A stretch of DNA of 64,000 bases from CAWDVK01 sp963805715 (GTDB lineage Bacteria; Actinomycetota; Actinomycetes; Streptosporangiales; Streptosporangiaceae). The notes under the pieces are model-generated. The model worked only from the letters and a program-made list of their open reading frames with translations. It made no database searches and was not told the DNA's origin. Below are positions 15,232 to 25,870 of this stretch, one piece after another. The stretch covers positions 930,001 through 994,000 of the forward strand of contig CAWDVK010000020.1 of the NCBI GenBank assembly GCA_963805715.1, in the 5' to 3' direction. Position numbers and translations under genes: made by a program. The number at the start of each line of letters is the position of its first letter. The first letter of the stretch is position 1.

Positions 15232-17367
15232 TCAGAGCAGCGGGACCGTGCCGAGGACCCGGGCGCCCTGGCCCGGCCGGGACTCCCACCGAACCGTGCC
15301 GCCGATGGCACCCAGCCGGTCGGCCATGTTGACGAAACCGTGGCCGCGGCCGGCGGCGGCCGCGTCGAAGCCGGGGCCGTCGTCGCTGACCGAGAACAGC
15401 AGGCCGCCGGAGTCCTCCCAGACCCGCACCTGCACCGTGGCCTGCGGCGCGTGCTTGGCGGCGTTCTGCAGGGCTTCCAGGCAGCAGAAGTAGATCGCCG
15501 CCTCGATGTCCGGGGTGTAGCGGCCGATCCCGTCGGTGGCGACGGTGACGGCCAGCGGACTGCGGTTTCCCGCCGCGCGGAGCGCCTCGCCGAGCCCGCT
15601 GTCGGCCAGCAGCGGCGGGTAGATGCCATGGGCCAGCTCGCGCAGCTCCTGGATGGTGCCCTTGACATCGTCGGCCAGCTGGTCCAGCATCTCGGCCGCT
15701 GCCTGGGGCTCGTCGGCGATGATGTCACGCGCCAGGCGCAGGTTCACCGCCATCGCCACCAGGTGCTGCTGCGCGCCGTCGTGCAGGTTCCGCTCCACCC
15801 GGCGGCGCTCGGCGTCGCCGCTCGCGACGACGCGGGCCCGGGACTGGCGCAGTTCGTCCGCCTGCTTGCGCAGCTCATCCAAGGTGGTCTGGAGCGCGGT
15901 GTCCAGCCGGGCGTTGTGCACCGCAAGGCCGACCTGCCGGGCCAGCTCGGTCAGCACCCGGTCGTCTTCCTCGGAGAAGGCGCCGGCGTCGGCGGGCCGC
16001 TCGGTGATGATCAGCCCGAGCAGCTCGCCGGCGTGGCTGGCCGGCGCGATCCTGACCTGGGCCGGCGCGCGCCCGTCCAGCAGCGCGGGCAGCCAGACCG
16101 ATGCCCAGGCGTTGCCGGAGACGCAGGCTCTGGCCACCACGGCGCGCTCCCTGGAAGTGATCACGACCGACCGCGGCCCGGTGTCGGGCACCGCGGCCAC
16201 GCGCTCCAGCACGTCTCCCGTGCCGGTATAGACCTCCGCGCTGGTCAGCGACATGGTCTTGCGCAGCGACTCGGCCAGCTGCAGCAGCAGCTCGTCCATG
16301 GGGATGGCGCGGGTCATCCTGCTGCCGAACGTGCGGAGCGTCTCGTCGGGCGCCTCCCTGGCCCCGTAGACGAAGCGGGTGGCCCAGGCGGCCAGCCGGT
16401 CCCTGGCCGGCACGTACCCGATCGCCGCGACCGCCGCCGCCAGCATCGACAGCCCGAGGATCTCGCGGTCCGCCGCGTCACTCGCCCCGCTGCCGATGCC
16501 GAGCACGATCACCAGGTAGATGACCGCGACCACCGTGGTGAATCCCGCGACCGACAGCACCTGGACGGCCGCCCGGCCGCCGTAGGGGCCGAGCGATGGC
16601 AGCTCCCCGGCCAGCATGCCGAGCGCGAGGAAGACCGCGCATCCGGCGGCCACGGCGGCGACCTGGCCCGGCCAGCCGACGAGCACGTGCAGCACGAGGA
16701 CGACCAGCGCCGAGTCCGCCGCCAGGATGGCGCCGACAGCCATCCACTGCATCCGCTGCCGGTCACGCGCCGCCGCCGCCAGGTAGCGCAGCCGGACCGC
16801 CGGGAGGGCGCATCCCGCCGCGAGCGGCCAGGCCAGCGCCGCCGCCCAGGCCGGGAACGGCCGCCCGGCGATCGCCAGCGCGAGGCCGGCGACCAGCGCC
16901 GCGCCGTAGGCCAGGCCCGCTCCGGCCCTTCTGCCCCGGCTGCCGAGCCGGCCGTCGGGCAGCGCGAGCAGCAGGTGCACGGAGACGGCGATGACGACCG
17001 GCACGGCGATCGTGGCGACGCCGCGGGCGGCCTGATGCGATCCGCCCGTCGCCTCGTCGCCGATCCGCGCGGCGGTGAGCGCCACGGACCCCGCGAGCGC
17101 CCCGAATGCCACCTGCCAGAGGGCGACCCGCTGCGCGGCCCGGGCGAGGATGGCGCCGGACACGGCCCCGACCAGGACCAGGCCGAAGGCGACGGCCTGC
17201 ACGGCCGGGAGCGGGCCCGGCGTGCGCAGCCCGAGCACGGCGACGACGACGGTAACCAGGGGCAGCAGGACTCCGGCCAGGAGCCGGCGCGCCGTGCTGC
17301 CGCGCCGCGGCGGCGCCACGGCGGCCTGATCGTCGACGGCTGCGTTCGTCATCACGTCCATCGTCAC
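15232..17367 (-). CDS. Membrane histidine kinase with GAF domain (HisKA_3 family)
   Basis: A 711-residue sensor kinase. Residues 20-290 hold about eight to ten hydrophobic segments forming an integral-membrane sensor. A GAF-like domain follows (about 350-480). The dimerisation and phosphoacceptor helix is RRVERNLHDGAQQHLVAM with the phosphorylated His. The ATPase domain has AALQNAAKHAP-type N-box sequence, VSDDGPGFD and GHGFVNMADRLGAIGG. It starts at a GTG overlapping the stop of the upstream ABC permease (GTGA), so kinase and transporter are translationally coupled, as in antibiotic-sensing kinase/ABC modules. Likely partners are the regulators at 14039 and 14790 and the receiver-cyclase. 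Confidence 0.9.
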   Translation of the reverse strand: MTMDVMTNAAVDDQAAVAPPRRGSTARRLLAGVLLPLVTVVVAVLGLRTPGPLPAVQAVAFGLVLVGAVSGAILARAAQRVALWQVAFGALAGSVALTAARIGDEATGGSHQAARGVATIAVPVVIAVSVHLLLALPDGRLGSRGRRAGAGLAYGAALVAGLALAIAGRPFPAWAAALAWPLAAGCALPAVRLRYLAAAARDRQRMQWMAVGAILAADSALVVLVLHVLVGWPGQVAAVAAGCAVFLALGMLAGELPSLGPYGGRAAVQVLSVAGFTTVVAVIYLVIVLGIGSGASDAADREILGLSMLAAAVAAIGYVPARDRLAAWATRFVYGAREAPDETLRTFGSRMTRAIPMDELLLQLAESLRKTMSLTSAEVYTGTGDVLERVAAVPDTGPRSVVITSRERAVVARACVSGNAWASVWLPALLDGRAPAQVRIAPASHAGELLGLIITERPADAGAFSEEDDRVLTELARQVGLAVHNARLDTALQTTLDELRKQADELRQSRARVVASGDAERRRVERNLHDGAQQHLVAMAVNLRLARDIIADEPQAAAEMLDQLADDVKGTIQELRELAHGIYPPLLADSGLGEALRAAGNRSPLAVTVATDGIGRYTPDIEAAIYFCCLEALQNAAKHAPQATVQVRVWEDSGGLLFSVSDDGPGFDAAAAGRGHGFVNMADRLGAIGGTVRWESRPGQGARVLGTVPLL

Positions 17368-19891
17368 TCCGCTCTCAGGACGTCAGCGGCGGGCGTGCGC
17401 GCGGCCCGCTGGCCGGGCAGCGCGGCGACTGCGTTGGCGAGCAGCAGGGCGCCCAGCCCGGCCAGCGCGATCGACCCGGCCGGGACTGTCGGGTCGGGCA
17501 CCGCCGCCAGCTCGCGGGCGAACAGCAGCCACAGCCAGCGGCCGGCCGCGATGCCGAGCGGCACGCCGACGAGCAGGCCGAGCGCGACGATCACGGACGA
17601 CTGCCAGGCCACGGCGGCCGCCAGCTGGCGGCGGGTGCAGCCCAGCGTCTTCAGCAGCGCGAAGTCCCGGCGGCGCCGGCGCACCGACGCGGTGAGGGTC
17701 AGGGCCAGGGCGGCCAGCGCCCCGGCGGCCAGCCCGCCGGCCAGGATGGCCGGTATCGCGCCCATCGACCGGTAGTTCGTGATCTCGGCCGGCCGCTGCA
17801 CCGGCAGCAGGTTGACGGTGGCTGCGGCTGAGGCGCCGCCGGAGGCAGCCAGCATTTTCGGCGAGTGATACGCGCGCTGGAGCTCACGGGCGACGCGCTG
17901 CATGGACCGCAGTCCCGCCCCGGGGCTGGTGCCGGGCCGCAGCCGGATGAAGATGGCATTGGGCCCGCTCAGTGAGCCGAAGCCGCCGCTCAGGATGGCC
18001 GTCCGCACCACCGACGTGGGGAGCAGTGCGCCGGTGCCCATCGAGGCATGCACGCCCAGGACCGTGCCGATGGCCGGCAGCGTCGCGGTGCCCACGATCC
18101 GGAGCCGGACCCGGGGTACCACGAGGCCCTCGGACACCCACACGGTGTCGCCGACCCGCTTGCCCAGCTGGGCCAGGGTGGCGGGCCCGAGGACGATCTG
18201 GCCGCTTCCCTCGACGCCGTGCCCGTGCAGGACGGGCGGGACCACCCGGGCGCGGGCGGGCATCGCGATGCCCGGGACCGTCTGCCCGTCGATCTGGGCG
18301 GTCAGGAAGTATGCCCCGGCGGTAGCGGCCACCGAGCGGTCAGCGGCCAGCGCCGGGCTGGCCATCGGGGCCGGAAGTGCTCCGTAGCCGTCGGTCGAGT
18401 AGAGCGCATAGCTGAAGTTCCACCCGTACAGGGCAGGGTGCGAGATCAGGGTGCTCAGGCTGGCGCCGAAGGTGAGCGTGGCGATGCCCACCAGCATCGC
18501 CAGCATGGCGCCCGCGATGACGGAGCGGACCGGCACGGCGGTGCGGCCGCGGCCAGGCTCCAGGGCAAACCGCAGGCCTGCCACGCCCGAGGCCGGCAGC
18601 CCGGCGGCCATGGCCGTCCGGACCAGGCCAGATCCGCGCCCGGCAGCCCGGCCAGACGCCGCCCGGTGCGGGGCCTGCCGGAAGGCGATGGCGCCCGCCA
18701 TCGCGGCCAGGACGGCGGCCAGCACGAGCGTCCCGATCCCGAGCACGGTCCAGTCCAGGTAGAGACCGCGTGCGGGCTCGATCACGGCCACCGGCCCGAA
18801 CAGGGTCAGCGGCGACAGGCCCACGGCTACGGCAGCGGCCAGCAGGGAGCCGGCGACGGCGGCGCCCAGTACGCCGAGCAGATCGGCGGCGATCGTCGTC
18901 GCCGGTCCGGCGCCGAGCGCGCGCAGCACCCTGGTGTCCTCGGCGTCCTCGCGAAGCTGGCGGGAGATGGCCTGGAGCCCGATCAGCAGCGTGGCGAGAC
19001 CGGCAATCGCCCCGAACACGGCCAGGGCGATGGCCTCCGGCCGGATCGCCGACTGCGCCTCGGCCTCGATCGCCGAGGTGACGTAGACCTGAAGCAGGGA
19101 ACCGGAGGCTCCCCTGGTGTAAGGGCTCACGGCCAGGAGATGGTCGTACTCCTGCTCGACCGCGGCATCGTCGCGGCTGCCGCCGTCCAGGCGCAGGCCC
19201 ACATACTCGTAGGCGGCGCAGCAGGGCACGATCGTCCGGGCCAGGGCTGGCGTTCCCACCAGGAAGCCGGTCCGGTCCTTCTCGATGTCGTCCTGGACGA
19301 CCTGGATGTTGAACACGCCGAGCCCGACCACTGTCAGGCTGAGCTTCCGGACCAGGCCAGCCTGAAGGCCGGCGCTCGGCACGAGCCCGACCGGGATGCG
19401 TGATCCTACGTGCAGGCCGAGCACCCGGGCAGCCTCCGTGCTGGCGACGATCTCGTCCGCGCGCGCCGGATCAGCCGGCGGCCCTGGACGATCGTCAGCC
19501 GGTCCTGGCTGGAGAAGAGGCCGTTCAGGCTGGCGATCAGCTCCACCTGGGTGATGAGGATGGTCTTGACCTGGCCGCGCGGCGTCAGGGTCACCGCGGT
19601 GAACCCCGCGGCGGTCTCGACCTTGCGCACGTGCGGCAGGCGGGCAAGCTGATCGAGAAAGCGCGGCGAGTACGCGGGACTGGTAGTCGGCTGAACGGTC
19701 AGATCGGACGGGTTGGTGCTGGCCAGGAACTTCGGGTAGGACGCGTAGGTGCGGCGGGCCGCGGTCAGCGAGCCTAGCGCCACGCCGCCGACCAGGCCGA
19801 TCAGCACGGCCAGGGCCAGGTAGCCGCCCCAGCGACGGCGGAACGTGGTCCGGAACCGGTACCACGCAACGCGGAGCCCAGGCCCGGTCAT
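17364..19891 (-). CDS. MacB/FtsX-type ABC transporter permease (one frameshift)
   Basis: A large permease of about 842 residues when repaired. It starts MTGPGLRVAWYRFRTTFRRR at 19891 with GAGGGG upstream. The topology is one N-terminal helix (YLALAVLIGLVGGVALGSL), a large extracytoplasmic domain, two FtsX cores (around EAIALAVFGAIAGLATLLIG and ILAGGLAAGALAALALTLT) and the C-terminal AARTPAADVLRAE. One base appears to be missing near 19480: TIVQGR must join PADPARADEIVAS in the other frame. It is paralogous to the permease at 19916. The ATPase at 22492 probably serves both. Such complexes export lipids or antibiotics or transmit periplasmic signals. Confidence 0.82.
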
Positions 19892-19915
19892 GACCGCCCC
19901 TCGCTCGCATCGGCA

Positions 19916-22489
19916 TCACTCCGCTCGCAGCAGCAGGGCCGCCGGGGTGCGGGCGGCGGCGCGGCCGGGCAGCGCGGCGACCAGGTTGGCCAGGATCAGC
20001 GCGGCCAGCGCGGCCAGCGCGACCGAGGCGGCGGGGATGACCGGGTCGGGGACGGCGGAGAGCGAGCGGGCGAACAGGATCCACAGCCAGCGGCCGACCG
20101 CGACCCCCAGCGGGAGGCCGATGACCACGCCGCCGGCGGCGATCACGGTGGACTGCCAGGCGATGGTGGCCGCGAGCTGCCGCCGGGTGAAGCCCAGCGT
20201 TTTCAGCAGGGCGAGGTCACGCCGCCGCCGCCGTACCGACGCGACCAGGGCCAGCCCGAGGGCGGCGACCGCCCCGGCCGCCACGCCGCCGGCCAGGATC
20301 ACCGGCATCGTGCCCATGGACTTGTAGTTCACGATCTCGGCCGGCCGCTGCACCGGCAGCACGTTGGCCACGAGCTCCAGCGCTGTCGGGCCCGATCTGG
20401 GCCACGATCTGCGGCGAGTGCACGATCTTGTCGTACGCGCTGGTGATCTGCTGCAGCGACGGCAGGCCGGCGGCCTGGCTCACGCCGGGCCGCAGCCGCA
20501 CGAAGATGGCGTTGGGACCGGAGTCCGGGCCTGCCTCGTTCAGCGCGGCCGGCGACACGACCGCGGTCGGCAGGATCGCGCCCGTGGCCAGCGAGGGATG
20601 GATCCCCAGCGTGTCGCCCAGGGCCGGCAGCGCGGCGGTGCCGACGATCCGCAGCCTCGCGTCGCGGATCACCGGGCCGAGCTGCACCGTGACCTGGTCG
20701 CCGACCTGCTTGTGCAGCTGGGCGAGCGTGGCCGGGCCGAGCACGATCTGCCCGGGGCCGTCGAGCCCGTGCCCGGACAGCGACCGGGGCGCGACCGCCG
20801 GGCGGGTCGGGCGAGAGGATGGCCGGCACGGTCTGCCCGTCGACCTGGACGGTGAGGAAGTACACGCCGGTACTGGCGGCCACCAGCCGGTCCCGGCGCA
20901 GCAGCGGCGTGGTGAAGGACGGCGGGAACGGCCCCCATCCGTCGGTCGAGTACAGCGCGTAGCTGAAGTCCCATCCGTACAGGGCCGGGCGGGAGACGAG
21001 GTAGCTGAGGCTGGCGCCGAACGTCAGCGTCGCGGCGACCACGGTGACGGCCAGCACCGCTCCGGTCAGCACCGACCGGACCGGCACGGCGGTCCGGCCG
21101 CGCCCCGGCTCCAGCGCGAACCGCAGGCCCGCCACGCCCGCGGCGCCCAGGCCGGCGCCGAGCCCGGCCCGCACCACGGCCGAGCCGCGGCCGGCGGGCC
21201 GCTGGCGGGCGGCGGCGCGGTGCGGCGCCTGCCGGTAGCCGATGACCGCGGCCACGCCGCCCAGGACGAGGACCAGCCCGAGCGCGCCCAGGGCGAGCAC
21301 GGTCGCGTCCAGGTAGACCCCGCGGCCTGGCTCCACCTGGCGGACCGGCCCGAACAGGGAGAACGGCGACAGGCCGATGGCGATGGCCACGGCGAGCAGC
21401 GCCCCGGCCACGACGGCGGCGAGGATCCCGAGCACGCCGTCCGCGGTGGCTGCCGCGGGCCCGGCGCCCAGCGCCCGCAGGATCTCCGCGTCGTCGCCGG
21501 CGGCGCGGAGCTGCCGGGAGATGGACTGGGCGCCGATGATCAGCGCGGCGAGCGCGGCGATGATCCCGAACACCCCGAGCGCGATGGCCTCCGGCCGGAT
21601 CGCGCTCTGCGCCTCCGCCTCGATCGCCGGTGTGTCGTAGACCTCCAGGAGCTGCAGCAGCTGAGCGGCGCCGTCTGCGAAGTAGGGAGCTGGTGGTGGT
21701 CAGGTTCACGTATTCCTGGCCGACGGCCGCGTCGTACCCGCCGCTGGCCAGCCGCAGCCCGATGTAGGACGTGGCGACGCAGCAGGGCGATGAACTCCCG
21801 GTCCAGGGCGGGCGTGCCGATCAGGAAGCCGGTGCGTTCGGAGTCGATATCGTCCTGCACGACCTGGGTGCTCACCACGCCGATGCCGGTCACGGTCAGG
21901 TCGAAGCTTCCGGTAGAACGGGGGCAGGCCCCCGGCGGGGCTCGAGGCCCAGATGCCGACGGGCAGCCGCGAGCCGACGTGCAGGTGCAGAGTGGCTGCG
22001 GCCCGGCTCGTCGCCACCACCTCGTCCGGGCGGACGGCCTTGCGCCCCTGGACGATCGTCAGCCGGTCCTGGCGGCTGGCGAACATGCCGTCGCTGCTGG
22101 CGACCAGCTGCACCTGGGTGAACAGGACCGTGCCGTACCCGCCGTGCGGCGTGAGCAGTGGCGGCGTAGAAGGCGTCGGCAGTCGCCAGCGCCCGCACGT
22201 GCGGCAGGTGGCGCAGCTCGGTGAGCAGGCTCTGGTAGAGCCGGTAAGCCTGGGCGACGGTTTCCGCCGGGGCGCAGTTCGAGTTCGGCTGGATGATCAG
22301 GCCGGATGGGTTGGTGCTGGCCAGGTAGTCGGGATAGGAGGAGTCGGTGCGCCGGGCGGCGGTCATCGAGGCCAGGGCGATGCCGCCGATCAGGCCGACC
22401 AGGACGGCCAGGGCTAGATAGCCGCCCAGCCGATGACGGAGCGTGGCCCGGAACCGGTACCAGGCCAGGCGCGCGGCCGGCCGGCTCAC
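19916..22489 (-). CDS. MacB/FtsX-type ABC transporter permease (multiple frameshifts)
   Basis: Paralogue of the permease at 17364, of about 855 residues when repaired. It starts with GTG AGC at 22489 (VSRPAARLAWYRFRATLRH), five bases after the ATPase stop, and ends AARTPAALLLRAE. Homologous blocks alternate between frames at about 22158, 21906, 21781, 21686, 20800 and 20384. Each junction is repaired by removing one base, usually in a GGG or CCC run; for example, extra C at 21686 restores TTTSSYFADGAAQ. No in-frame stops occur between junctions and sequence quality is otherwise high. The gene is therefore either very recently inactivated or mis-assembled. The predicted function is as for its neighbour. 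Confidence 0.75.
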
Positions 22490-22491
22490 GG

Positions 22492-23230
22492 TTAGCGGGC
22501 CTCGACCGGCAGGCTCGCGTCGCGCTCCGGCTCGCGCCGGAGCATCCGGGGCGAGGATGCGCCCGTCGAGCATCCGCACGATGCGCTGGGCGGCCGCGGC
22601 CACCTGGGCGTCGTGAGTGACCAGGACGATGGTCTGCCCGCCGGCGTGCAGCCGGCTCAGCAGCTCGATGACCTCCTGGCCGCCGTCGGAGTCGAGCGCG
22701 CCGGTCGGCTCGTCGGCCAGCAGCAGGGTCGGCTCGTTGGCCAGCGCCCGGGCGATGGCCAGCCGCTGCCGCTGGCCGCCGGACAGCACGCCCGGGCACG
22801 GCCGCGGCCTTGTCGCCGATGCCGAGCAGGTCCAGCAGGTCACGGGCCCGGGTCTCGGCCATCTTGCGCTTGCGGCCGGCGATCACCGCGGGCAGGGCCA
22901 CGTTCTCCAGCACGGTCATCCCTTCCAGCAGGTTGAAGAACTGGAAGATGATGCCGATGTGCTTGCGGCGCAGCCGGGCCAGGTCGTCCTCGCCGCGCCC
23001 GGTCACCTGCTCGCCGGCGACCGTGATGGTGCCCTCGTCGGCCAGCTCGAGCCCGGCCACCAGGTTGAGCAGCGTGGACTTGCCGCAGCCGGACGGCCCC
23101 ATCAGCGGCGACGAACTCGCCCGGCCGCCACGGTCAGGTCGACGCCGCGAAGCGCACGTACCGGCGCGTTCTCGGCCTCGAAGGTCTTGCGTACGCCGCG
23201 CATGGTCAGCGCGGGCAGGTTCTCGGTCAT
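22492..23230 (-). CDS. ABC transporter ATP-binding protein, MacB/LolD type (frameshifted)
   Basis: About 245 residues when repaired. It contains Walker A GPSGCGKSTLLN, Q-loop HIGIIFQFFNLLEG, signature LSGGQRQRLAIARAL, Walker B LLLADEPTGALD and switch His in IVLVTHDAQVA. It starts MTENLPALTMRGVRKTF at 23230 after a G-rich SD. Apparent one-base insertions lie near 23121, 23107, 22794 and 22549; the last changes the end from RMLRREPERDASLPVEAR to a read-through into the permease. It would power the two downstream permeases as one operon running ATPase, permease, permease, kinase. Confidence 0.82.
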
Positions 23231-23267
23231 CGGCCCCCCAGGGTCGTCGGGTCAGGTCGTCATCGGG

Positions 23268-24633
23268 TCAGGGAGTGGGTCCGGCCGCCGTGACGGCGAT
23301 GCCGGGCGGCGCGAGCTTGTAGGCGACGATCGGTGTATCGCGGCCCTTCACCAGCTGCGCAGGGAGCGCCGATGGCGTTCGCGGGCACGGTCAGGGCCCG
23401 GCTGGTGGCCTCGGAGAGCACGGTCTCGCCGGCCGCGGCGAGCTGCTGCAGCCGCTGGGACAGGTTGACCGTGTCACCGACCAGCGTGTACTCGAGCCGT
23501 TCCTCGGAGCCGAGCAGCGCCGCGGCCGACCTGCGCCGGTGGACAGCCCGATGCCCAGGCCGAACGCGTGCAGCCCGTCGGCCGCCCAGCCGGCGTTGAT
23601 CTCGGCCTGCAGCGCGTGCATGGCCGCTGCCGCGGCCACCGCGCGGTCGGCATGGTCCGTGCTGCGGGAAACGGCGCGCCGAAGACCGCCATCACCGCGT
23701 CGCCGACGAACTGCATGACCGTACCCCCCTCACCGAGGATGGCACGGTTCATGGCGGCACGGTGCGTGTTGAGCTGCCCGGCCAGCTGGCTCGGGTCGGC
23801 GTGCTCGGCGATGGTGGAGTAAGACCTGATGTCGCTCATCAGCACGGTCACGACCACGGTCTCGGTCTCGCCGATGCGCTGCTTCCCGCCGCGGAGCTTC
23901 TCGGCGAGCCCGCCGGGCAGCAGCCGGGACAGCGTCTCGCCCTGCTCCTCGCGGTCGACGATGGCCTGGTGCAGCAGCCGGAGCCGGTTCAGCGCCGCCG
24001 GGTTCCCGGAGGCGACGCCCGCCGGCCAGCTTGACGAAGACCGCTTCCACCTCGGCGTCGATGGCCTCGGGCGGAACCTGCCTGGCCGCCGCGATGGCCT
24101 TGATCGGCTTGCCCTCGGCGATCATGCCCAGCAGCTCTTCCTCGGCGGCCGACGAGCCCGCCGGGCGAGGTGACCGGGCGGACCAGCGCCTCGACGATCG
24201 CGGGGTCGAGCGCCGTGCCGCCGGTGGCTACGCTGCGGATGGCGTCGGCCAGCTGGTTGCCCTCGGCGACCCGGTCCTTCAGCAGGTAGCCGTAGCCGGC
24301 CGAGCCCTCGGCGAGCAGCGAGACCGCGTACTCGGGATCGTCGTACTGGGACAGCACCACGACGCCGGTGCCCGGGAGGCGCTTGCGCACCTCCTTGGCG
24401 GCGTCGATGCCCTCGCGGTGGAAGGACGGCGGCATCCGGACGTCGGTGACCAGGACCTGCGGCTCGGTGGCCGCGGCGCCGCTGACGACCTCGTCGTAGT
24501 CGGCGGCGACTCCGACCACGCGCAGGTCGGGGTGCCGTTCGATGAGCGCGCGCACGCCCTCGCGCACGATCAGGTTGTCGTCCGCGAGAAAGACGCCGAT
24601 GGCGCGATCCGGAACCGCCGCTGCATCCCCCAC
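23268..24633 (-). CDS. Receiver-class III adenylate/guanylate cyclase fusion (frameshifted)
   Basis: About 455 residues when repaired. The N-terminal receiver (RAIGVFLADDNLIVREG, phospho-Asp in LVTDVRMPP, Lys in GYGYLLKDRV) is followed by a helical linker and a class III cyclase domain. Metal-binding Asps are in VTVLMSDIRSYSTIAEH and QFVGDAVMAVFG. The transition-state Asn and Arg lie in YTLVGDTVNLSQRLQQL. The position normally holding the purine-selecting Lys is Gln (MQFVGD), so cAMP versus cGMP output is open. Probable indels lie near 24158, 24019, 23665, 23529 and 23370. It starts at GTG 24633 and lies 37 bp upstream of the ATPase gene. Confidence 0.8.
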
Positions 24634-24853
24634 GGCACAAGTTCTCGCACAGGTCCGCGGTGACCGCCAGTGAGCAGCCACCCGGAGCCCCGGTGGTGCT
24701 AGGCACACCATCCCCGGCGGCTGGCTGCCCGCGCTGCCCGGCTGCCCGGCCCGGGGCCACGGCCGTACCCGGGCGGGGTGGTGCTTCCCTCCCCGGGGGA
24801 TACGCCAGCCACCATCCTGGCGGGGCCGCCCCCGCCGGGCCGACGATGAGCGC

Positions 24854-25866
24854 ATGCGATACGAGAGCAGCATTACCTCCCTGTCCTGGATTCCGTCGGA
24901 AGCGGTCACGGGAGGAACCAGGGTGGCCTTCGAGGCGGGCTTCACTCACTATGACGAGCCACCGCCGGGTGAGCTCGGCGACATCGAGGCACTGCGGGCC
25001 GCGGACCGGTTCCGCTTCGCCAATGTCCTGCGGGCCTGGATCGAGGTCGACGACGCGGGCCAGGTCACTGACTCCGGCTACGGCGGGGCAGGCCTGATGG
25101 GCTCCACCACCGTCCGGCTCGGCGGCCTGCGCTACCGCTTCCAGGCGGTCATGCTCCCGGTACTCCAGCAGGAACCGCGAGCGGGGCGAGGGCCAGGTCC
25201 GGTTCGTCCAGACCGTCGGGGGCCGGACCGGAGTGCCTGCGCCGCGCCGGGTGCAGCGGGCGCCGTATCGTGCAGTGGCAGGCTCCGCTGGTGTGGACCA
25301 CCCTGTCGCTCACGCTGCACGCTGACGGGACGGCCGAGCCGGCGATGACCGGTGCCAGCCCGTTCCCCCGGCACTGGGTCTACGACGACGGCGGCCTGCT
25401 CTCGCACAAGTCCGGGATGACCGACTTCGGCGACTGGTACCGCACGTCGTTCGGGCGGCACAGCCCGTGGGGGGACCAGGACTCGCCTGCCCTGGTGACG
25501 GCCGTGGAGACGGCGCTGGAGCGGTCACTGTCGGTCCAGCTCATGCACGGCGCGGCCAAGCCCGCGATCCGCCGTCTCAAGGCCGGGGACGTGCTGGTCC
25601 GCCAGGGCCAGCCCGGGGCCGACATCTACCTCGTCCTCGACGGGGTGATCCGGGTGGAGCGGGACGGGGAGCAGCTGGCCGAGTACGGGCCGGGGGCCAT
25701 GCTCGGGGAGCGCGCCCATCTTGAGGGCGGCCTCCGGACGTCGACGCTGGCGGCGGTGACCCCGTGCCGGGTGGCGGCCGTGGACGCCAGCCAGCTCGAC
25801 CGGTCCGCGCTGGAGGAGCTGGCAGGCGGCCACCGGCGCGAAGACGCAGAGCTGGGCGCAGGGTAG
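24854..25866 (+). CDS. Cyclic-nucleotide-binding domain protein with novel N-terminal region (frameshifted)
   Basis: About 337 residues when repaired at 25177 and 25269, where one extra base each breaks the frame. Residues 1-215 are an unrecognised, probably beta-rich domain (FEAGFTHYDEPPPGELGDIE, VLRAWIEVDDAGQVTD, WTTLSLTLHADGTAEP). The C-terminal part is a CRP-type cNMP-binding fold: LKAGDVLVRQGQPGADIYLV, then a phosphate-binding cassette GAMLGERAHLEGG with LRTSTL that keeps the Glu and Arg needed to bind the nucleotide. There is no HTH, so it is an effector rather than a transcription factor. It is divergent from the cyclase and four bases upstream of the MBL gene. Confidence 0.78.
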
Positions 25867-25870
25867 CGGA

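Noticed and set aside
15340..17775. Very long plus-strand open frame opposite the histidine kinase
   Set aside because: The Arg/Gly/Asp-rich translation is typical of antisense GC-rich frames, and the kinase on the other strand has clear motifs.
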